From assembly GCA_951640165.1 (NCBI GenBank), contig OX621243.1, positions 806,001 to 870,000 on the forward strand: 64,000 bases of DNA. Direction: 5' to 3'. A program made the position numbers and the translations under genes. The first letter of the stretch is position 1. Each line of letters begins with the position of its first letter. Shown piece by piece: positions 34,901 through 43,900 of the stretch. Origin of the DNA: Pseudoips prasinana. Taxonomy: Eukaryota > Arthropoda > Insecta > Lepidoptera > Nolidae. The notes below the pieces were generated by a model. It saw only the letters and a program-made list of their open reading frames with translations. It ran no database searches and was not told the origin of the DNA.

Positions 34901-37900
34901 TCAGTACGGCCCAATTTCGATCGAATCGAAGGCTTTCTCATAGTCCACAAACGCTAAGCATAATGGCTGGTTATACTCTTCGGTCTTCTGTATAACCTGC
35001 CGCAGCGTATGTATGTGGTCTATGGTACTAAAGCCTTTACGGAAACCGGCTTGTTCGGGAGGCTGGAAGTCGTCAAACCTGCGTGCGAGACGATTCGTAA
35101 TGACCCTCGAAAACAACTTGTAAACATGGCTCAGCAGTGTGATGGGTCTGTAATTCTTCAAGAGGGTTTTATCGCCCTTTTTGAAGAAGAGCACCACCAC
35201 ACCCCTGTGCCATGCTTTTGGCGTTTGACCTTCTAGTATGACGGAGTTAAATAACTTCTGAAGGGCCCGTAGGATTGGTGTACCACCCGCCTTCAGAAGC
35301 TCTGCCGTAATTCCATCATCACCAGGCGCCTTGTTGTTCTTAAGCTGTTCGAGAGCCATTCTAATCTCGCACAGGCTGACGTCCGGGATGTCGTCGGTGA
35401 AGTGTTGGGTTAGTCGTGCTCTGGGATCTGAGGCACAACTATCGACAGGTGACTGGGTTTTCGCATACAGCTGTCCATAAAACCTCTCGATCTCTCCCAG
35501 CAACTTAGGTTTAGACGTGACGATTCTGCCATCCTCAGTCTTCAGCTTCGTCAGTTGTCTCTGTCCAACAGACAGTTCTCTTGCAAACACATTAGAGCCT
35601 TTGTTCCGCTCAATGGCTTCTTTAATACAATTTGTATTAAATTGGCGCGTGTCGCGTGTCAAAGACTTTGAGATCTGTCTGTTGAGCTGCCGGTATCTGG
35701 TAGCATCATCAGAGGATGTCAGAACCATTTTCCGTCTTTCGTCCATAAGCTGCAGGGTATAGTCAGAGATCTTTTTGGTTCTGTTTGTACGGTGGGCCTT
35801 GAAGACCTTAGACCCAGCCGTATGGACAGCTTCTACGAGCCTGTCATGGTATGAGTCCACTTCCTCGCAATCTGCTAGGCATTCGAAACGGTTTTGCAGT
35901 TCGAGCTGAAAGGGTTCAGGGTTTTGGATGTGGATGGGTAAAGGTCGGAGCGTAGACTTTATTAGTCGGGACCTCTGGAGCTTGACATTTAGGTTCAATG
36001 AGCCTCTCACCAGTCTGTGATCGCTCCCGGTTTTAACCGTATTGATCACTGAGACGTCATTGAACACCTGTCTACTCGTCGACAAGATAAAGTCTATCTC
36101 GTTTTTTGTTTTACCATCGGGGCTTACCCAGGTCCATTTGCGGTTTTCCGACTTCTTGAAAAAGGAGTTCATCATAAAGAGTCCCTCCTTCTCCATGAAG
36201 TCGGCCAACATTTGGCCCCGGGGATTCCGGTCTCCAGTTCCAAATTGCCCCACTTTCAGCTCATTCCCGAATCGTTTACCCAGCTTCGCGTTAAAGTCCC
36301 CCATGACCACAGTGAAATAAGAGTTCGAGGTATGTATGGCTCTAGAAATATCCTCATACATGACCTCAACCTCATCGTCGGAGTGCGTCGAAGTCGGCGC
36401 GTAAACCTGTATGACCTTCAACGAATACCGCTTGGTAATTCTGAGTATAAGGTACGCAACCCTAGTCGACACACTCTCGATTTTCACTATGTTGTGGACG
36501 AGGGACTTGTGGACTATGAACCCAACACCACCTTGGGAGAGTTGGTCGCCTTCCCGGAAATAGAACAGATTCCCGGATTTCAGGATTATCGTGTCCTCCC
36601 CCTCTCTTCGGACTTCAGATAATCCTATTATGTCCCAATGTAACCTGCTCAATTCTTCCTCCAGTTCGATCATCTTCTCGTCGGTCCGCAGTGTGCGTGT
36701 GTTGTATGTTGCCAGGGCCAGAGGTCGTCGGTTTTGGTAACGCGGAATCTGCCGGGGATTCTTAGCACCCCCTGCCCTGCCGTAACCACGGCTGTTACCA
36801 CGGCTGGGAATAGCAGGGCTGCCGGGGACTGGGGGCCGCGGTTTAATTGTGTCCTTCATTTGAGGGGATCTGCCATAATCGCCACGCTTGGCAAACGGGT
36901 TGGCGATCGCAGTAAGGTAGAAATTGGTACTCATGAGAACGCTGCTGCCCATTCTCTGGAATATATTCCCTCGGGACGACTTCTACGTCCCCCCACGGGA
37001 TGAGAGGGGGTGGTGATATTCTCTAGGCCGTCACCACACAGCCCTAACGTTCAAAATAAACCGACAATTAAGCAATTTTGACGATGTTAATGATGCAATC
37101 TCTAAAGTTGTTCATTGGTTTAATGCCAATAATCTTGTGCTTAATGATAAGAAAACTAAAGTCATAAAATTCACTACACCGAATGTAAAACAGGCGACAA
37201 CCAATGTACAACTTAATGGAGCTAGGTTAGACCCTGTTGAATCAACTGTGTTCTTGGGTATCACTATTGACTCAAAGCTACAATGGAGTAGAAAAACTAT
37301 CCGGCAAATTGAGTTCTGCAGCATATGCAGTGAAAACGATTAGTCGGTTGAGTGATGTTGACACAGCTAGAATGGTTTATTTCAGTTATTTTCATAGTGT
37401 AATGTTCTATGGAATTCTTCTCTGGGGTAATTCTGCTGACATAAACACTATATTTATATTGCAAAAAAGAGCTTTAATCTTGGCCCGAGAGTGTCTCTAA
37501 GAGAAAAGTTCAAAGAGGTCAAAATTCTAACTGTACCATCTCCGTATATACAGGGTGGGCCAATAATTTTTGCAAATAGCAACACTAAATTTCTCGAATA
37601 CCGTTGGAGGGAGGGGTGCGCGGGTGGCGGGAAACTATGCGTCACTACATGCAATTTTAGTCACGATGGAGCGCTTCACGGGACAACAGCGTGCTTTTTG
37701 TGTTAAACAATTTTACAAAAACAACGATTCCTACGTTACTGTACGACGCCTGTTTCGAATTGAATATGGATTACGCCGTGTAAGCGAGTGTCCAAGTGTG
37801 AATTTAATCAAAGCTTGGGTCGTGAAGTTCGAGCAAACGGGATCGACAACGAATATTAAACAAACAGGCCGGCCACGTTCAAGAAGAAGCGATGAGAACA

Positions 37901-40900
37901 TTCGAGAGGTTGAAATTACCGTTCGGAACGATCCAGAATTATCTACGCGTAAGCGTTCGGCGGTTCTGGCATTACCGAGAACCAGTCTACGGCGGATTTT
38001 GCATCTAGACCTCAAACTGCACCCGTATAAGCTTCAAATTGTGCAGGAGACAGGAGATGAAACCAAATGATTACATTCAACGTAAGTTATTGGCTGACAC
38101 AATGCTGGAGCAATTCTCTAGCCTGGAGAATGTATTGTTTACGGACGAGGCCCACTTTCACATCAACGGGCACGTGAATAAGCACAATTGTCGATATTGG
38201 AGCAGGGAAAACCCTCGCCTTAAACACCAAAAGCCACTTCATTCACCTAAAACGACAGTATGGGCTGCCATAACAGCAAAGGGCATAATTGGTCCGTATT
38301 TCTTTGAAAATAATCAAGGAAATAATGTAACTGTGAATTCAGCGGAATACGTCAAGATGTTGCGAGAGTTTTTGACGCCGCAGTTGCATGAATTTCAACG
38401 ATACAACAGCAGGACCTGGATGCAACAAGATGGAGCAACATGCCACACGTCAAATGTGACTTTACCGGTAGTCAAAGAAATGTTTCCGAATAAATTGATT
38501 TATCGCAGAGGTGATATTCCATGGCCTCCGAGAAGCCCGGATCTTACACCATGCGATTTTTTCTTATGGGGATACCTGAAAAGTCGAGTCTACCTTAATA
38601 AACCGACGAATATATCCCAATTAAAACGAAACATCCATGACGAGATAGCCGCGATCCCCCGCAGCATGTGTCAGCGACTTTTCCAAAGTTTGCGTAGTCG
38701 ATTGCTAGAGTGCCAACGACGAGACGGTGCACATCTCGACGATGTCATTTTTAAAAAATAAATTTCATTAAATTTTCAAAACGTTAAAAATATAATCAAC
38801 AAAATAACAGTTGTAGTTTTATTTCTATTCATGTTTTAAAAGTGCAAAAATTATTGGCCCACCCTGTATATGAAAACTTACTATATGTGCATAAAAATAT
38901 CGATTACTTCTGTAAAAGGAGCGATAGACATAATATAAATGCTAGATATAAGAATAATCTCATATTGCATAGGTACTACCCGTCTCTACAAAATAAGTAA
39001 CTCTTTTATGGGGCAATGTATAAGATTCTATAACAAACTTCCCAATGATATTAGAGAATTGTCTACGAATAAGTTTAAAGGAATTATTAAAGCCAAATTG
39101 TGTAGCAGGGCATATTACAAAATTTCTGTTTATTTAATTGATGAAAGTGCTTGGGATTGAGTTGTTCTGAGTCAACACAGATGATTGTAATTAATCTTAA
39201 GTATATTTTATTTTCCGTTATCGTATATCGTTTGTCAGCATACTCCCTGTACTCACATATGGCTGTCAAATTTGGGCACTCATCAAAGCAAATATTAAAA
39301 AGCTGGAAACTTGCCAAAACTCCATGGAAAGAAGTATGATGGGGAAAAGACTATCTGACAGAATAAGAATGGATACTATAAAGAAATACACAAAAACAAA
39401 ACATGTCACAACAACAATAAAAAAGCTAAAGTGGAGATGGTCGGGTCATATAGTTAGAGACAAAGACAAATGGTCAAAATCAATAATAAATTGGTTCACC
39501 AGTCATATGAAGAGGAAAAGAGGTAGACCATCCAGGAGATGGGTGGATGATATAAAAGCCGTAGCAGCAGGTTTATGGACAAGAACTGCCAAAAACAGTG
39601 AAGAATGGAAAAGGTTGGAGGAGGCCTTTGTCAATAAATGGCATACAGACGGGGTCATATCGATGCTCAGTAGTTAAGATTTTAATATATAAGATATGTA
39701 AATGAAATACTGTCTGAATAAAGGCTATTATTATTATATTTTATTTTACAAAAGGATTCCTAATGAGTTTTCTGGCAGTGTTTCTCAGTAGCTGCCACGT
39801 CATGCACTGCACGGTAGGGTAAAAAAATATGACTATACCACATAAATGTATTTTTTTTTATGGAATAAATGATTTTGACTTTGACACCAAAATGCTCGCA
39901 TTTTGGTGGGTTGAGATCCACTTTGTGTAGGGTGCAAAATTCAATAAGGTTTCCTTAATCTGCCTGTAAAGCTGGGACATCAGTGGATGATGAGATTGGT
40001 AAATACATTTTCATGTCATCAGTCAGCATAGCAAAGCAGTCTAGCTGATTGAAAACATAGCCCGATGTCATCTAGAAAGATCACAAAAAGTAATGCAACC
40101 AATACAGAATCTTGTGGTAGTCCACTGGGTACCATCACCCAACTCGAAACGTAATTATTAATAGCAACCGCTTTGGATCTTTTAGAGATATACGACGAGA
40201 ACCATTTAAGTAAGTCTCCTCTGTTACCAGATAGTTCTAATTTTCCAATTAGGGTATTGTGTTCTATTCTATCAAAACATTTGCTGTAATCTGTGTTGAT
40301 GACATCAATCTGTTGCCCTTTGCATCAAACACAAAATCGATGATTTTGTGTTTGATGCAAAGGGAAAATTTGATGCAAAGAGAAAATTTGATTTTAGACA
40401 GTAGATCGACCGTTGACGAAACCGTGTTGAAATTCCACAATTGAATTCTTTAGTACCTTGTATAAACTGGTCTATGAACAATTTTTTGAAGCTTTTGGCA
40501 ATGAAACATAACTTAGAAATAGACCAGCAATTATATTTATAGCAGCATTAGACGTTTAAAAACTTGACGTGACATCATGTCAGCCGAACAGTCCACGGCT
40601 GAACAAAACCTCCCCCAAATAGTCGCCACGCCCGCTTGCCGGCCACGGGTGTCTCATTTGGTGGACTCGCCGGCCAGCATCGCATACACGACTGCTGGCG
40701 GCGAAATATCGAGATATTTGGCGCCGTCACAAAGCCGAAGCCCCGTTTTGTAATTAATATAAGGAAACACTGAATGCACATTAAAATCGTATGGTGGTGT
40801 AACACGCAGGTGGTCGTGACTCGCAGCGTGATGCTGTGGGTGGGCGCGCGCGGCTCTGAGTTCGACTGGCGCTACGTGCGCTCCTGCGCCGAGTCCAACG

Positions 40901-43900
40901 TGGCGCTCCTCCACACCGCCGCCAGCGCCGCGTTGGTGTGGCTACGCACGCGCTCCGACCTGCCGCGCCGCTACGAGCCACTGGTAACGCAGTGCACTAC
41001 TAGCTCTAGTTCCGTAGCGTGAGTCCAACGTGGCGCTCCTCCACACCGCCGCCAGCGCCGCGCTGGTGTGGCTACGCACGCGCTCCGACCTGCCGCGCCG
41101 CTACGAGCCACTGGTAACGCAGTGCACTACTAGCTCTAGTTCCGTAGCGTGAGTCCAACGTGGCGCTCCTCCACACCGCCGCCAGCGCCGCGCTGGTGTG
41201 GCTACGCACGCGCTCCGACCTGCCGCGCCGCTACGAGCCACTGGTAACGCAGTGCACTACTAGCTCTAGTTCCGTAGCGTGAGTCCAACGTGGCGCTCCT
41301 CCACACCGCCGCCAGCGCCGCGCTGGTGTGGCTACGCACGCGCTCCGACCTGCCGCGCCGCTACGAGCCACTGGTAACGCAGTGCACTACTAGCTCTAGT
41401 TCCGTAGCGTGAGTCCAACGTGGCGCTCCTCCACACCGCCGCCAGCGCCGCGCTGGTGTGGCTACGCACGCGCTCCGACCTGCCGCGCCGCTACGAGCCA
41501 CTGGTAACGCAGTGCACTACTAGCTCTAGTTCCGTAGCGTGAGTCCGACGTGGCGCTCCTCCACACCGCCGCCAGCGCCGCGTTGGTGTGGCTACGCACG
41601 CGCTCCGACCTGCCGCGCCGCTACGAGCCACTGGTAACGCAGTGCACTACTAGCTCTAGTTCCGTAGCGTGAGTCCGACGTGGCGCTCCTCCCCACCGCC
41701 GCCAGCGCCGCGCTGGTGTGGCTACGCACGCGCTCCGACCTGCCGCGCCGCTACGAGCCGCTGGTAACGCAGTGCACTACTAGCTCTAGTTCCGTAGCGT
41801 GAGTCCGACGTGGCGCTCCTCCACACCGTTGTGACGAGTCGGTCTGTTGGTGTGTACAGGTGTGGTCGCTGCTGGCGCTGTCGCCGTACCGCGCGCTGCT
41901 GGAGGAGGCGCTGGGCGGCGCGCTAGTGTGTAGCACGTTGTGACGAGTCGGTCTGTTGGTGTGTACAGGTGTGGTCGCTGCTGGCGCTGTCGCCGTACCG
42001 CGCGCTGCTGGAGGAGGCGCTGGGCGGCGCGCTAGTGTGTAGCACGTTGTGACGAGTCGGTCTGTTGGTGTGTACAGGTGTGGTCGCTGCTGGCGCTGTC
42101 GCCGTACCGCGCGCTGCTGGAGGAGGCGCTGGGCGGCGCGCTAGTGTGTAGCACGTTGTGACGAGTCGGTCTGTTGGTGTGTACAGGTGTGGTCGCTGCT
42201 GGCGCTGTCGCCGTACCGCGCGCTGCTGGAGGAGGCGCTGGGCGGCGCGCTAGTGTGTAGCACGTTGTGACGAGTCGGTCTGTTGGTGTGTACAGGTGTG
42301 GTCGCTGCTGGCGCTGTCGCCGTACCGCGCGCTGCTGGAGGAGGCGCTGGGCGGCGCGCTAGTGTGTAGCACGTTGTGACGAGTCGGTCTGTTGGTGTGT
42401 ACAGGTGTGGTCGCTGCTGGCGCTGTCGCCGTACCGCGCGCTGCTGGAGGAGGCGCTGGGCGGCGCGCTAGTGTGTAGCACGTTGTGACGAGTCGGTCTG
42501 TTGGTGTGTACAGGTGTGGTCGCTGCTGGCGCTGTCGCCGTACCGCGCGCTGCTGGAGGAGGCGCTGGGCGGCGCGCTAGTGTGTAGCACGTTGTGACGA
42601 GTCGGTCTGTTGGTGTGTACAGGTGTGGTCGCTGCTGGCGCTGTCGCCGTACCGCGCGCTGCTGGAGGAGGCGCTGGGCGGCGCGCTAGTGTGTAGCACG
42701 TTGTGACGAGTCGGTCTGTTGGTGTGTACAGGTGTGGTCGCTGCTGGCGCTGTCGCCGTACCGCGCGCTGCTGGAGGAGGCGCTGGGCGGCGCGCTAGTG
42801 TGTAGCACGTTGTGACGAGTCGGTCTGTTGGTGTGTACAGGTGTGGTCGCTGCTGGCGCTGTCGCCGTACCGCGCGCTGCTGGAGGAGGCGCTGGGCGGC
42901 GCGCTAGTGTGTAGCACGTTGTGACGAGTCGGTCTGTTGGTGTGTACAGGTGTGGTCGCTGCTGGCGCTGTCGCCGTACCGCGCGCTGCTGGAGGAGGCG
43001 CTGGGCGGCGCGCTAGTGTGTAGCACGTTGTGACGAGTCGGTCTGTTGGTGTGTACAGGTGTGGTCGCTGCTGGCGCTGTCGCCGTACCGCGCGCTGCTG
43101 GAGGAGGCGCTGGGCGGCGCGCTAGTGTGTAGCACGTTGTGACGAGTCGGTCTGTTGGTGTGTACAGGTGTGGTCGCTGCTGGCGCTGTCGCCGTACCGC
43201 GCGCTGCTGGAGGAGGCGCTGGGCGGCGCGCTAGTGTGTAGCACGTTGTGACGAGTCGGTCTGTTGGTGTGTACAGGTGTGGTCGCTGCTGGCGCTGTCG
43301 CCGTACCGCGCGCTGCTGGAGGAGGCGCTGGGCGGCGCGCTAGTGTGTAGCACGTTGTGACGAGTCGGTCTGTTGGTGTGTACAGGTGTGGTCGCTGCTG
43401 GCGCTGTCGCCGTACCGCGCGCTGCTGGAGGAGGCGCTGGGCGGCGCGCTAGTGTGTAGCACGTTGTGACGAGTCGGTCTGTTGGTGTGTACAGGTGTGG
43501 TCGCTGCTGGCGCTGTCGCCGTACCGCGCGCTGCTGGAGGAGGCGCTGGGCGGCGCGCTAGTGTGTAGCACGTTGTGACGAGTCGGTCTGTTGGTGTGTA
43601 CAGGTGTGGTCGCTGCTGGCGCTGTCGCCGTACCGCGCGCTGCTGGAGGAGGCGCTGGGCGGCGCGCTAGTGTGTAGCACGTTGTGACGAGTCGGTCTGT
43701 TGGTGTGTACAGGTGTGGTCGCTGCTGGCGCTGTCGCCGTACCGCGCGCTGCTGGAGGAGGCGCTGGGCGGCGCGCTAGTGTGTAGCACGTTGTGACGAG
43801 TCGGTCTGTTGGTGTGTACAGGTGTGGTCGCTGCTGGCGCTGTCGCCGTACCGCGCGCTGCTGGAGGAGGCGCTGGGCGGCGCGCTGGGGCTGGGCGCGT

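Larger units (their letters stand above)
32145..39165 (+). mobile_element. Host LINE in TMEM147 intron 3, carrying three insertions
   Basis: A CR1/Jockey-type ORF2 can be followed in order across the intron. It runs [16 protein letters not shown] to PFLFLIYI (32,158-32,513), then [10 protein letters not shown] to FADDTSL (33,806-33,873), then [13 protein letters not shown] to QKRA (37,047-37,480). It continues [20 protein letters not shown] (to 37,550), then [14 protein letters not shown] to LIDESAWD and stop (38,869-39,160). The gaps are exactly filled by a mariner, an antisense RTE and a DD41D transposon. It is 5'-truncated and has several frameshifts of its own. Confidence 0.88.

Noticed and set aside
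40891..41828. Array A copies as additional coding repeats of TMEM147
   Set aside because: The copies have donors but no acceptors, and reading through meets a stop after SSSSVA.
40891..43899. CRISPR-like regular repeats
   Set aside because: Units are 109 and 130 bp without unique spacers and derive from host exon junctions in an animal genome.
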